Source: an uncultured Erythrobacter sp. (GTDB taxonomy: Bacteria; Pseudomonadota; Alphaproteobacteria; Sphingomonadales; Sphingomonadaceae). From it: a DNA stretch of 38,557 nucleotides. How positions within the stretch are numbered: position 1 is the first letter of the stretch; every line of letters begins with the position of its first letter. The notes under the pieces were generated by a model. The model did not search any database and was not told the DNA's origin. It saw only the letters and a list, made by a program, of their open reading frames with translations. Location: the NCBI GenBank assembly GCA_937899785.1, contig CALCCG010000248.1, positions 1-38,557 of the forward strand. Direction: 5' to 3'. Position numbers and translations under genes: made by a program. Below are positions 1 through 7,834 of this stretch, piece after piece.

Positions 1-2
1 GC

Positions 3-527
3 GGATCGGTGTCTATTGCGGCGAAATACGCGCTGGAGGTGCATGGGCTGGACCGTGTCGCCGTGGTCGATTTCGATGTGCATCACGGCAATGGCACGCA
101 GGCTCTGTTGTGGGACGCGCCCCGGATCCTCTTTGTCTCGTCCCACCAGATGCCGCTTTATCCCGGCACGGGCGCAACGCATGAAACCGGGGCGCATGAC
201 AACATCATGAACCTGCCGCTAGCCCCGATGACCGGCGGGGTGGCGATGCAGCGGGCCTATAGCGATGAGGTTTTGCCCGCGCTCGATGATTTTGCGCCCG
301 AGCTTGTGCTGATCTCGGCCGGGTTTGATGCCCATGCGGACGATCCGTTGGCGAACCTGCTGTGGCACGAAGAGGATTTTGCCTGGGTCACGCAGGCGAT
401 CTGCGATGTGGCCGACGCCCATGCGGGCGGGCGCGTGGTCTCGACACTGGAAGGCGGCTATGATCTGAACGCGCTGGGCGCCTCCGTGGCCGCCCATGTG
501 CGGGTTTTGATGGAGCGGGGGCAATGA
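3..527 (+). CDS. Histone deacetylase family protein (HDAC/AcuC/AphA superfamily), 5' end outside window
   Basis: This is the C-terminal part of a zinc-dependent deacylase of the class II HDAC/acetylpolyamine amidohydrolase type. The frame is open from the left edge, so the true start and the upstream active-site His pair lie outside the window. Near the start of the visible part is VDFDVHHGNGTQ, whose Asp and first His are two zinc ligands in this family. Further on is SAGFDAH..DPLA, which supplies the third ligand (Asp), and EGGYDL closes the active site. Bacterial members deacetylate small molecules such as acetylpolyamines, or have unknown substrates; the substrate cannot be told here. The stop overlaps the xseB start (ATGA), suggesting one transcript with xseB-ispA. 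The family call is firm. Confidence 0.93.
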   Translation, partial: GSVSIAAKYALEVHGLDRVAVVDFDVHHGNGTQALLWDAPRILFVSSHQMPLYPGTGATHETGAHDNIMNLPLAPMTGGVAMQRAYSDEVLPALDDFAPELVLISAGFDAHADDPLANLLWHEEDFAWVTQAICDVADAHAGGRVVSTLEGGYDLNALGASVAAHVRVLMERGQ

Positions 528-766
528 GCGACGCCAAAATCGAAGAGATGAGCTTTGAGGACGCCATGCGCGAGCTCGAGGCCATCGTCACCCAGCTCGA
601 CAGCGGGAACGTGGAGTTGGAGAAGTCCATCGCGCTTTATGAACGCGGCGCGCTGCTCAAGGCCCATTGCGAGGCCAAGCTGAAGGATGCCGAGGAAAAG
701 GTGGCCGCGATCAAGCTGGATCAGAATGGTCAGCCGACCGGGACAACCCCTGTCGAGGGCATGTGA
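524..766 (+). CDS. xseB: Exodeoxyribonuclease VII small subunit
   Basis: An 80-residue protein of the usual XseB length. The core FEDAMRELEAIVTQLDSGNVELEKSIALYERG matches the helical-hairpin signature of the family in pieces (FE.A...LE.IV..LE.G...LE.S...YE.G). XseB binds the large subunit XseA and is needed for processive cleavage of single-stranded DNA into acid-soluble oligonucleotides in mismatch repair and DNA-damage tolerance. XseA is not in the window. The ATG overlaps the upstream stop by four bases and the TGA overlaps the GTG start of ispA, a typical xseB-ispA-dxs arrangement in proteobacteria. The call is firm. Confidence 0.96.
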   Translation: MSDAKIEEMSFEDAMRELEAIVTQLDSGNVELEKSIALYERGALLKAHCEAKLKDAEEKVAAIKLDQNGQPTGTTPVEGM

Positions 767-1632
767 GCTTTCACGAGCGACTGACGGCGCGGGCCGGGGC
801 GATCCAGGCGTTTCTGGATGCGAGCCTGCCGCAGGGCGATCTTCCGCTGGAACAGGGTCTAAGGCACGCGCTATCGGGGGGAAAGCGGTTGCGCGGGTAC
901 CTGGTGATCGAGGCCGCCGCGCGCTTTGGCAGCGCGCCGGAACAATCGGTCGTCACCGCGGGCGCGATCGAGGCGCTGCATGCCTATTCGCTGGTGCATG
1001 ACGACCTGCCCTGCATGGATGACGATGATCTGCGGCGTGGGCAGCCCACGGTGCATGTCAAATGGGACGAGGCGACGGCGGTTCTGGTGGGCGACGCGCT
1101 GCAGACACTGGCGTTTGAGCTGTTGTCGGAACCTGCCTGCCATGACAGCCCGAAGGTGCGGGTCGCGCTGATCGGATCGCTGGCGCGGGCGGCGGGGGCG
1201 GAAGGCATGGTGTTGGGCCAGGCGCAGGATATCGCGGCAGAGACCGCCGGGCGAGCGTTAACGCTGGACGAGATCGCCGAATTGCAAGGCAACAAGACAG
1301 GGGCGCTGATTTCGTGGTCGGCAGAGGCCGGGGCGATCCTGGGCGAGGCGGATCCCGCACCCTTGCGCGTCTATGCGCGGGCGCTGGGGTTGGCGTTTCA
1401 GATTGCGGACGACGTCCTGGACGTTGAGGGTGACACCGCCACCGCCGGGAAGCGGTTGCAAAAGGATGCGGACGCCGGGAAGGCCACGTTTGTGTCACTG
1501 CTTGGGCTTGATGCGGCCAAGTCCCGCGCGGCGGACCTGGTGGACGATGCCTGTACCGCGCTAGATCCCTATGGCGCGACGGCTGAAAACTTGCGGGATG
1601 CGGCGCGCTTCGTTATCTCGCGCACGTCATAG
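763..1632 (+). CDS. ispA: Polyprenyl synthetase, farnesyl diphosphate synthase type
   Basis: A 289-residue trans-prenyltransferase that condenses dimethylallyl/geranyl diphosphate with isopentenyl diphosphate to give farnesyl diphosphate. The start chosen is GTG at 763, overlapping the xseB stop (GTGA). It gives the normal family length, and upstream extensions would run into xseB. The GGKRLR diphosphate-binding motif is near residue 40. The first aspartate-rich motif is DDLPCMDDDD near 80-89, in the DDx4D form typical of bacterial FPP synthases. Tyr75 at position -5 supports C15 as product length. The second motif DDVLD is near 216-220 and GKRLQKD follows. It lies directly before dxs, so this cluster feeds quinone, undecaprenol and carotenoid synthesis. 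Confidence 0.95.
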   Translation: MSFHERLTARAGAIQAFLDASLPQGDLPLEQGLRHALSGGKRLRGYLVIEAAARFGSAPEQSVVTAGAIEALHAYSLVHDDLPCMDDDDLRRGQPTVHVKWDEATAVLVGDALQTLAFELLSEPACHDSPKVRVALIGSLARAAGAEGMVLGQAQDIAAETAGRALTLDEIAELQGNKTGALISWSAEAGAILGEADPAPLRVYARALGLAFQIADDVLDVEGDTATAGKRLQKDADAGKATFVSLLGLDAAKSRAADLVDDACTALDPYGATAENLRDAARFVISRTS

Positions 1633-1650
1633 CGGCGCCCGGGAGGACCG

Positions 1651-3600
1651 ATGAGCAAACGACCCAGCACCCCGCTTTTGGACCGCGTGTCTGTGCCTGC
1701 GGATCTGAAGGTATTTGGCGACAGCGACCTGCGCCGACTGGCCGATGAACTGCGCGCCGAGACGATTAGCGCGGTGTCGGAAACCGGCGGGCATCTGGGC
1801 GCGGGGCTGGGCGTGGTTGAGCTGACCGTGGCGCTGCACGCGGTGTTCGATGCGCCGAAGGACCGGATCATCTGGGATGTGAGCCACCAGTGCTATCCCC
1901 ACAAGATCCTGACCGGGCGGCGGGATCGGATCCGGACGTTGCGCCAGAAGGACGGGCTGTCGGGGTTCACCAAGCGGTCGGAAAGCGCCTATGACCCGTT
2001 CGGGGCGGCGCATTCATCGACCTCGATCTCGGCCGCGCTGGGCTTTGCCGTGGCGCGCGATCTGGGCGGATCGCCAGAGCATGGGATCGGCGATTGCATC
2101 GCGGTGATCGGCGACGGCGCGATGAGCGCGGGCATGGCCTATGAGGCGATGAACAACGCCGCCCAAGCGGGCAATCGCCTCGTGGTGATCCTCAACGATA
2201 ACGATATGTCGATCGCGCCGCCGGTGGGTGGCCTGTCGGCCTATCTCGCGCGCATGGTGTCCTCCAGCGAATATCTCGGCATTCGCAGCCTTGCCAGCCG
2301 CGCCATCAAAAAGATGAGCCGCCGCCTGCACGAAGGCGTGCGCAAGGCCGAAGAATATTCGCGCGGTATGGTGACCGGCGGAACCCTGTTTGAAGAGCTG
2401 GGCTTTTACTATGTTGGTCCGATCGATGGGCACAATCTCGATCACCTGATCCCGGTGCTGGAAAATGTGCGCGACACCTCCGAAGGCCCGGTGCTCATCC
2501 ACGTCGTGACCGAGAAGGGCAAGGGCTACGCCCCGGCGGAAAACAGCGCGGATAAATATCACGGCGTGCCCAAGTTCAACGTGATCACAGGCGAGAAAGC
2601 CAAGGGCGCGGCGGGTCCTCCGGCCTATCAGAACGTCTTTGGCGACACGCTGGCGGATCTGGCGCACACCGATAAGCGTATTTGCGCGATCACCGCGGCC
2701 ATGCCCTCGGGTACCGGAGTAGACCGGTTTGCCAAAGCGCATCCCGATCGCAGCTTTGACGTCGGCATCGCGGAACAGCACGGCGTCACCTTTGCTGCCG
2801 GCCTCGCGGCGCAAGGGATGCGTCCGTTTGCGGCGATCTATTCGACCTTCCTCCAGCGCGCGTACGATCAGGTGGTCCACGACGTAGCGATCCAGAACCT
2901 CCCGGTGCGTTTCGCGATCGACCGCGCGGGGCTTGTGGGCGCGGATGGTTCGACCCATGCGGGTTCGTTCGACATCACCTATCTGGCCACTTTGCCCAAT
3001 TTCGTCGTGATGGCGGCCTCGGACGAAGCCGAGCTTGCCAATATGACCTACACCGCCGCTGAGTATGACGATGGTCCCATCGCCTTCCGCTATCCGCGCG
3101 GCGCGGGCACGGGTGTGCCAATCCCGGAAACGCTCGAAAAGCTTGAGATCGGCAAAGGCCGTCTCGTGCGCGAAGGCAGCAAGGTCGCAATCCTGTCGCT
3201 CGGCGCGCGTCTGGAAGAGGCCAAAAAGGCCGCCGACCAGCTGGAGGCCAAGGGGCTCTCGACCACGGTCGCCGACATGCGCTTTGCCAAGCCGCTCGAC
3301 GAAGACCTGATCGCGCGTTTGATGAAGACCCACGAGGTGGTCATCACCATCGAGGAAGGCGCGATTGGTGGTTTGGGTGCTCACGTCCTGACCTACGCAA
3401 CCGACGAAGGCCTGACCGATGCAGGGCTGAAGGTGCGCACGATGCGCCTGCCCGATATCTTCATCGATCAGGATTCGCCGGACAAGCAGTACAAGCTGGC
3501 CGGCTTGGACGCTGATGCGATTGTCGCAAAGGCCCTTTCAGCGCTGAATCACAATTCGGCCGGCGTTGACGCGGGCGGAGTCGAGGAAGCGCGGGCGTAA
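1651..3600 (+). CDS. dxs: 1-deoxy-D-xylulose-5-phosphate synthase
   Basis: A 649-residue thiamine-diphosphate enzyme that condenses pyruvate and glyceraldehyde 3-phosphate, the first and often rate-limiting step of the MEP isoprenoid pathway. The thiamine site GDGAMSAG...NDND spans about residues 154-185. The Dxs signatures [10 protein letters not shown] and [11 protein letters not shown] are near 82-130, and DVGIAEQH, carrying the catalytic Glu, lies in the central domain. A GGAGG ribosome site precedes the ATG by a normal distance, and the gene follows ispA by 18 bases. The metal/TPP segment has small departures from the usual text: [10 protein letters not shown] for DVGHQAYPHK, and GAAHSS for GxGHSS. 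Codon choice changes near base 2175 (see findings). Identity is firm. Confidence 0.97.
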   Translation: MSKRPSTPLLDRVSVPADLKVFGDSDLRRLADELRAETISAVSETGGHLGAGLGVVELTVALHAVFDAPKDRIIWDVSHQCYPHKILTGRRDRIRTLRQKDGLSGFTKRSESAYDPFGAAHSSTSISAALGFAVARDLGGSPEHGIGDCIAVIGDGAMSAGMAYEAMNNAAQAGNRLVVILNDNDMSIAPPVGGLSAYLARMVSSSEYLGIRSLASRAIKKMSRRLHEGVRKAEEYSRGMVTGGTLFEELGFYYVGPIDGHNLDHLIPVLENVRDTSEGPVLIHVVTEKGKGYAPAENSADKYHGVPKFNVITGEKAKGAAGPPAYQNVFGDTLADLAHTDKRICAITAAMPSGTGVDRFAKAHPDRSFDVGIAEQHGVTFAAGLAAQGMRPFAAIYSTFLQRAYDQVVHDVAIQNLPVRFAIDRAGLVGADGSTHAGSFDITYLATLPNFVVMAASDEAELANMTYTAAEYDDGPIAFRYPRGAGTGVPIPETLEKLEIGKGRLVREGSKVAILSLGARLEEAKKAADQLEAKGLSTTVADMRFAKPLDEDLIARLMKTHEVVITIEEGAIGGLGAHVLTYATDEGLTDAGLKVRTMRLPDIFIDQDSPDKQYKLAGLDADAIVAKALSALNHNSAGVDAGGVEEARA

Positions 3601-3627
3601 CGCCGCCCAGCGTTTCGTGAAACTTCG

Positions 3628-4050
3628 ATGGGTGAGTGGTTTGGCCTTCCGGAATGGGTGGCCATAACGGCCTTGGTGGCCCTCAGTCTGTGTGTCTATA
3701 CGGCCTTTGGTTATGGGAGTATCCGAAAGGCGCATATCCGCACAGCGGCGCGACGGCCCAATCTGACTGAGGCTGAATTCCGCGCGATGATGGAGAAAGA
3801 ATGCGCGCCGGATATCGCGCAGTTCCTATGGGATCAATGCCTGTCCTATGTGGAGCCGCGGCTAACTCCACACCCAGACGATCACCTCTTCGACGATCTG
3901 AAAATTGATGATGATGACGTATCTATGGACTGGACGCGTGAGTGGTCAGAGCGTCGAGGCTTCCATGAAAGCAACTTTCAAGATTGGCCGAGCGACTGGG
4001 CCCCAACCGTCCGAAATTTTGGGCGCTGGCTTGAAATGGGGCCTATCTAG
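3628..4050 (+). CDS. Membrane-anchored hypothetical protein, possible DUF1493-like C-terminal domain
   Basis: A 140-residue protein of unknown function. Residues of about 10-28 are hydrophobic (VAITALVALSLCVYTAFGY) and should form one transmembrane anchor, followed by a basic stretch. The rest is acidic and soluble. The part from LTPHPDDHLFDDLKIDDDDV to the end has the spacing seen in DUF1493 proteins (a short LxDLGIDGDD-like element followed by a helix and an F...F segment). Those are acyl-carrier-like small domains of uncertain role. This resemblance is recognised by eye only. No clear ribosome site precedes the ATG, which is 27 bases after dxs. The bases are less GC-rich than in dxs. It could be a recently acquired single gene. 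Confidence 0.6.
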   Translation: MGEWFGLPEWVAITALVALSLCVYTAFGYGSIRKAHIRTAARRPNLTEAEFRAMMEKECAPDIAQFLWDQCLSYVEPRLTPHPDDHLFDDLKIDDDDVSMDWTREWSERRGFHESNFQDWPSDWAPTVRNFGRWLEMGPI

Positions 4051-4055
4051 CCGTT

Positions 4056-5114
4056 TCAACGCGACTTTGTGATGATCACGGCCAGCGCAGGCCTTTCAAT
4101 CGGTGCTGCTGCTGAGGTCTCTGACGGATCTTGCCCCTCTGGCGGATCCGCAAAATCGCCCGTACCCTCAACCTCCTCCAGGATCAGCGGCGGCTCGGGC
4201 GGCTCTTCGCCTTTCAGCTCGGCGATGGTGCGTGCACGGCGATAGAGATAGGTGTCGCGCCGGGCCGCATAGGGGTTGAGCGTTTCGCCGATCCGTTCCA
4301 GCTCCTCATCCACCTCAAGACGCGAATCGAGTGAGTTGATCACGAAATACGGCGCGGTGAACTCGATCTGGTTGAACGGCGCGCCCACCGCCACCGGCAG
4401 CAGCAATTGGTCCAGCCCACTGCCCACCAGATCGCGCGCGCTCGTCGCACCGGTCACCGGCAGATAGAGATAAGGCCCTGATCCCACTCCATAAAAACCA
4501 AGAGTGTTGGCAAAGCCGTTGCGGCGATAGGGCAGGCCGATCCCTGGCTTCTCCGCCAGGTCAATCAACCCGCCAAGGCCGAGTGTTGAATTGATCAGCA
4601 GCCGGCCCATCGTCTCAAAGGTCTTGCCAATTTTCCCCTGCAGCAAAAAGTTGAGCGCGTTGTTGGGCTCGCCCAGATTGCGCACCACATTGCCCAGGCC
4701 ATCGCGCAAAGGCCCGGGCAGACCGTCGCGATAGGCGTAGGCCACCGGCTCGACAAACACCTCATCAAGTTGCTGCGTGATCCGGTAACTTTCCTCGTTG
4801 ATCTGTTCCATCGGATCGCTTTCGGGCGGGCCGTAAGCGCCCGTCACCACGATTTCGTTTTCGCCGTCTTGCGGCGCTTCTTCTTCTTGGTCGTCCTGCG
4901 GGGCGTCAACCGGGCCTTCCTGCGCCTGCGCGGCAACGAGCGACCATTCAAGGCTGAGCAATCCCGGCGAGCCGGGCGCAGCGACCGACGCCTGGCCAAG
5001 ATCGATCCCTATTACGATCTCGCCAAGCGGCGTCTCGGTTGAGGCGAGAGCCGCCTGCGGAACCTCTCCGATCAGGAGAGGCGATGTCAGCGCAATAAGC
5101 GCAGCGTTGGGCAT
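4056..5114 (-). CDS. mlaA: MlaA/VacJ family outer-membrane lipid-asymmetry protein
   Basis: A 352-residue protein whose middle (about 100-300) is a VacJ/MlaA domain. Recognisable elements are NVVRNLGEPNNALNFLLQGK, the segment GRLLINSTLGLGGLIDLA, the PYRRNGFANTLGFYGVGSGPYLYLP stretch in parts, and a DLVG...D segment. MlaA extracts mislocalised phospholipids from the outer leaflet of the outer membrane and passes them to MlaC. Classical MlaA is a lipoprotein; this protein contains no cysteine at all, so it cannot be lipidated. The N-terminus is only moderately like a signal peptide. Residues of about 85-92 read ENEIVVTG, a TonB-box-like string of sphingomonads. An acidic linker and a Pro/Glu-rich tail flank the domain. 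GAAGG lies upstream of the ATG. Divergent from the crotonase gene. Confidence 0.88.
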   Translation of the reverse strand: MPNAALIALTSPLLIGEVPQAALASTETPLGEIVIGIDLGQASVAAPGSPGLLSLEWSLVAAQAQEGPVDAPQDDQEEEAPQDGENEIVVTGAYGPPESDPMEQINEESYRITQQLDEVFVEPVAYAYRDGLPGPLRDGLGNVVRNLGEPNNALNFLLQGKIGKTFETMGRLLINSTLGLGGLIDLAEKPGIGLPYRRNGFANTLGFYGVGSGPYLYLPVTGATSARDLVGSGLDQLLLPVAVGAPFNQIEFTAPYFVINSLDSRLEVDEELERIGETLNPYAARRDTYLYRRARTIAELKGEEPPEPPLILEEVEGTGDFADPPEGQDPSETSAAAPIERPALAVIITKSR

Positions 5115-5301
5115 GGGCGCACCTTCGGGGTTGTCGGCCGCTAGGCCGCTTCGAATCGGGCTCTTTCAGGCCCTTCAAATCCTTCACTTTTGCATTCTGG
5201 CAATCCACAGCGCGCACGCCAACGTCTTTTTCGATCTAGGCGTTACACATCAGTACCAAATGCTATCTGTCACAGCCAGGCACATATCGTAGGAGACCAA
5301 T

Positions 5302-6099
5302 ATGGCATTCCTGGACATTCATCGCGACGGCCCTGTTGCGACGCTCACCATCAACCGACCTGATACCATGAACCCGCTTGGCAATCCGGGCGATGGTGAC
5401 GCGTTTGCGCGGGTTTGCTCTGAGATCAACCGCGACACCGACATTCGGTGCACTGTTCTGACCGGAGCAGGCCGCGCGTTCTCGGCGGGTGGCGATGTGA
5501 AGGCGATGCGCGACAAAAGCGGCACTTTTGGCGGCACGCCGCCAGCGATTTCGGACGGATATCGCGAGAACATCCATATCATGCTGCGCGCGCTTTACGG
5601 TTTGCGCGTGCCGTTGATCGCGGCGGTGAACGGGCCGGCGATTGGCCTTGGCTGCGACGTGGCGTGTCTCGGCGACATCCGCATCGCCAGCGAAAAGGCC
5701 AAGTTTGGCGTCACATTCCTGAAGCTCGGCATCATTCCCGGCGATGGCGGGACGTGGATCCTGCCGCGTATCATTGGCCCCGCGCGCGCGGCCGAATTGT
5801 TCTACACCGGCGATGTGATCGACGCGGACACCGCGCTTGATTGGGGGCTGGTCAGCCGGGTCGTCGCGCCGGACACACTGCTTGAGGAAGCCAGGGCCCT
5901 CGCCCACAAGATCTCCGCTCAGCCGCCCCACGCTCTGCGCCAGGCGAAGATGCTGCTGCGCCAGGGCCAGCAGCTTTCTTATGACAGCGCGCTCGAACTG
6001 GCCGCGAACACGCAGGCGATGATGCATTTAACCAAGGACCATGAAGAAGGCGTCGCCGCCCTGCTTGAGCGGCGGACCGCTGATTTCAAAGGAGAATGA
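5302..6099 (+). CDS. Crotonase-family protein (enoyl-CoA hydratase/isomerase-like)
   Basis: A 265-residue crotonase fold protein acting on acyl-CoA thioesters. The oxyanion-hole segments are AFSAGGDVKAM and AVNGPAIGLGCDVACLGDIRIAS, and the third element is LKLGIIPGDGGTWILPR. Aligned by eye with rat mitochondrial hydratase, the first catalytic Glu (GCELA) is Asp here (GCDVA). The second (PEILLG) is replaced by Phe/Leu (TFLKLG). An Asp appears two residues after the glycine of IIPGDGG instead. This argues against simple enoyl-CoA hydratase activity; an isomerase, hydrolase or other crotonase reaction is more likely. AGGAG precedes the ATG. The stop overlaps the start of the next gene, so both are probably co-expressed. 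Confidence 0.9.
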   Translation: MAFLDIHRDGPVATLTINRPDTMNPLGNPGDGDAFARVCSEINRDTDIRCTVLTGAGRAFSAGGDVKAMRDKSGTFGGTPPAISDGYRENIHIMLRALYGLRVPLIAAVNGPAIGLGCDVACLGDIRIASEKAKFGVTFLKLGIIPGDGGTWILPRIIGPARAAELFYTGDVIDADTALDWGLVSRVVAPDTLLEEARALAHKISAQPPHALRQAKMLLRQGQQLSYDSALELAANTQAMMHLTKDHEEGVAALLERRTADFKGE

Positions 6100-6896
6100 C
6101 CGTGATGACGATCGCCGTGCGCGCCTTGATTTTCTTGACCGTCGTCTATGTCGGCCTCGCCGCGTTGATCTATTTTCAGCAAAGCCGGTTTATTTTTCCC
6201 GCCCCGCAAGAGGTTTACGCGCCAGCGCCTGGCTATCAGGCGGTCACGCTGAACACCGCTGATGGCCTTGCGCTGACCGCGCATTGGCGCGCGCCCGAGG
6301 ATGGCAAGCCTACGTTGGTCCATTTTCACGGCAATTCCGGCTCACTCAGCGGCGCGACGAGCGAAAATCGGCTCTTCGCGGATCAGGGCTATGGCGTGCT
6401 ACTGGTCGAATATCGCGGCTATGGCGGCAATCCGGGCAAGCCTTCGGAAGAGGGGTTTCGCGAAGATGGTCGCGCGGCTCTGGCCTTTCTCAAAGAGCGC
6501 GCCATCGCGCCCAAGAGCATCATTATCAAAGGCCATTCGATCGGCAGCGGAACCGCGGTGAACATGGCGCTTGAACAGGACGCGGCGGCGCTGATCCTCG
6601 TCGCGCCCTTCACTTCGACCGTCGATTTGGTGGGGCAGAAAATACCGATCTTCCCTATGGGACTGATTATTGCGGAGCCCTTTGACAACCGCGCCAAGCT
6701 GCCTCAGGCGGCGATGCCGGTTCTGGTTCAGCACGGGACGGCCGACACGGTCGTCCCGATCTCGCATGGCCGCGCGCTCGCAGCGGTTGGACCGACCGCT
6801 GAGTTTCAAAGCTTTGCGGGCAAAGAGCACGACCTGACCTTCGATAACGAAGTGCAGACCGCGCAGGCGCGGTGGCTTGCCGAGCTGGGCCTCTAG
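6096..6896 (+). CDS. Membrane-anchored alpha/beta hydrolase, BEM46/ABHD13-like
   Basis: A 266-residue serine hydrolase with a single N-terminal membrane segment (about residues 5-27) followed by QQSRFIFPAP, the arrangement of the bacterial BEM46-like family. The nucleophile is Ser148 in GHSIGSG, the acid is probably Asp217 in HGTADTVVP, and the histidine is His245 in GKEHDLTF. HFHGNSGS near 77-83 gives the oxyanion hole. Substrates of this family are mostly undefined; lipid or thioester hydrolysis is possible. The ATG lies inside the crotonase stop (ATGA); a second ATG at 6105 is an alternative start. Co-transcription with the crotonase suggests a shared acyl substrate, which is inference. 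Confidence 0.88.
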   Translation: MTVMTIAVRALIFLTVVYVGLAALIYFQQSRFIFPAPQEVYAPAPGYQAVTLNTADGLALTAHWRAPEDGKPTLVHFHGNSGSLSGATSENRLFADQGYGVLLVEYRGYGGNPGKPSEEGFREDGRAALAFLKERAIAPKSIIIKGHSIGSGTAVNMALEQDAAALILVAPFTSTVDLVGQKIPIFPMGLIIAEPFDNRAKLPQAAMPVLVQHGTADTVVPISHGRALAAVGPTAEFQSFAGKEHDLTFDNEVQTAQARWLAELGL

Positions 6897-6914
6897 TCGC
6901 CCGCCACGCGCGCC

Positions 6915-7358
6915 TTATTGCGCGAGGCCAGTGGGGATGACGGTGGCTTGGGCGCAGGCGACGTGGATCGGCTCGGCGTCGTCGCTTTCCGCGTAAACAT
7001 CCGCGCGCACGACCACCTGGCGCTTGCCTGGCTTTACCACCGTGCCTTTGGCGCGCAGCCGCTCGCCCTGGCCGGGGCGCAAGAAGTTGATCAAGTAGCT
7101 GCCGGTCACAACATCGCCTGCCACGGAGGCCGCCGCCCAAGCGCAGGCGTTATCCGCCATGAGCCCCACAATCGCGCCGTGTGCGAAGCCGTGATGCTGG
7201 GTCATTTCCGGACGCAGCGACAGCAGCAACTCGCTCTCGCCCTGCCAGACCTTGAGCGGTTCAACGCTAAGCCAGTTGCTGAACCCGGATCCCTTGACCG
7301 CGACGCGTCGCATATAGTCGAGAGAGGCTTCAGGGCTATCAAATCGCGATTGGGTCAC
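6915..7358 (-). CDS. PaaI-type hotdog-fold acyl-CoA thioesterase
   Basis: A 147-residue single hotdog domain. The helix motif HHGFAHGAIVGLMADNACAWAA (about 55-76) is the PaaI/thioesterase II signature, with HG and the following Asp69 as likely catalytic-site elements. The GSYLINFLRP strand follows it. It should hydrolyse aromatic or short acyl-CoA thioesters in the cytoplasm. The start is GTG at 7358, chosen because TTAGGAG lies at ideal distance upstream; an ATG at 7365 is out of frame. The gene is divergent from an HxlR regulator, and its predicted promoter is covered by two copies of a dyad. Repression by that regulator is therefore likely. Substrate is unknown. Confidence 0.92.
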   Translation of the reverse strand: MTQSRFDSPEASLDYMRRVAVKGSGFSNWLSVEPLKVWQGESELLLSLRPEMTQHHGFAHGAIVGLMADNACAWAAASVAGDVVTGSYLINFLRPGQGERLRAKGTVVKPGKRQVVVRADVYAESDDAEPIHVACAQATVIPTGLAQ

Positions 7359-7370
7359 AGGGCATCTCCT

Positions 7371-7389
7371 AAGTCTGTATCACAGACTT
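7371..7389. promoter_or_regulatory. Candidate HxlR operator 1 (AAGTCTG-N5-CAGACTT)
   Basis: A perfect inverted repeat, AAGTCTGTATCACAGACTT, of two 7-base arms around a 5-base centre. It ends directly at the ribosome site of the thioesterase gene. It covers the predicted transcription start and touches the -10 element of that gene. A second, similar site lies 44 bases away centre to centre. HxlR proteins bind as dimers to dyads of this size. Assignment to this regulator is inference from adjacency. Confidence 0.7.
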
Positions 7390-7416
7390 TATGATCGTGA
7401 TGGCTCGGCGTAGCAA
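7388..7416 (-). promoter_or_regulatory. Predicted sigma-70-like promoter of the thioesterase gene
   Basis: On the minus strand, TTGCTA (7411-7416) and CATAAA (7388-7393) are spaced by exactly 17 bases. Each matches four of six consensus positions. Transcription would begin near 7381, inside operator 1, giving a leader of about 22 bases before the GTG at 7358. The prediction is by eye. Confidence 0.45.
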
Positions 7417-7433
7417 GTCTGATTTGCAGACCA
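7415..7433. promoter_or_regulatory. Candidate HxlR operator 2
   Basis: AAGTCTGATTTGCAGACCA is an imperfect copy of operator 1: the left arm is identical and the right arm matches at five of seven positions. It overlaps the -35 region predicted for the HxlR gene and the edge of the thioesterase -35, so one site could serve both promoters. Weaker symmetry suggests lower affinity than operator 1. Confidence 0.6.
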
Positions 7434-7453
7434 GGGCTCTCGTGTCCTATAAA
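7424..7453 (+). promoter_or_regulatory. Possible hxlR promoter implying a leaderless or near-leaderless mRNA
   Basis: TATAAA at 7448-7453 lies only seven bases before the ATG at 7461. A weak -35 (TTGCAG, 7424-7429) stands 18 bases upstream, inside operator 2. If used, transcription would begin at or next to the start codon. No ribosome site is visible before this ATG, which agrees with leaderless translation. Confidence 0.35.
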
Positions 7454-7460
7454 GCCGGAT

Positions 7461-7826
7461 ATGAAGAGCTATCGTCCATCGCGTTCCCCCTGTCCGATCG
7501 GCCGCGCGGCGCGCGTGCTGGGTGACCGATGGGTGATCCTGATCCTGCGCGAGGCGTTTCTGGGAGCGGATCGGTTTGAGCAATTTGTCGAGCGCATGGG
7601 GATCAATCGCGCGGCGCTGACCTCGCGTTTGGAGATACTCCAGGAAGCCGATCTCATTCGGCGCGAACCCCCCGAAGGGAAACGCGCGCGCTATGTGCTG
7701 ACCGAAAGAGGTGAGGCGCTGGTCCCGCTGTTCCGAGAGATGGCGCAGTGGGGTTCAGACCACCTGTTTGAAGACGGCGAAGCGCGCGGGCAATGGCCTG
7801 ATGGCGGCCTCTCTGCCCATGCCTGA
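7461..7826 (+). CDS. HxlR-family winged-helix transcriptional regulator
   Basis: A 121-residue MarR-like winged-helix regulator. The signature CPIGRAARVLGDRWVILILREAF begins at residue 11 in pieces typical of HxlR, followed by GINRAALTSRLEILQEADLI as the recognition region and a wing ending at RYVLTERGEAL. Cys11 is the conserved N-terminal cysteine, which in some HxlR members (such as HypR and YodB of Bacillus) senses electrophiles or oxidants. Redox sensing here is possible but not shown. It is divergent from a thioesterase, and two related dyads in the 102-base gap probably mediate autoregulation and control of that gene. The family call is firm. Confidence 0.95.
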   Translation: MKSYRPSRSPCPIGRAARVLGDRWVILILREAFLGADRFEQFVERMGINRAALTSRLEILQEADLIRREPPEGKRARYVLTERGEALVPLFREMAQWGSDHLFEDGEARGQWPDGGLSAHA

Positions 7827-7834
7827 ATAAAGGA

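Noticed and set aside
2014-3384. 456-codon minus-strand open frame inside dxs
   Set aside because: It lies wholly antisense to a firm dxs gene; the product is His/Arg-rich with no recognisable domain, as expected from a GC-rich shadow.
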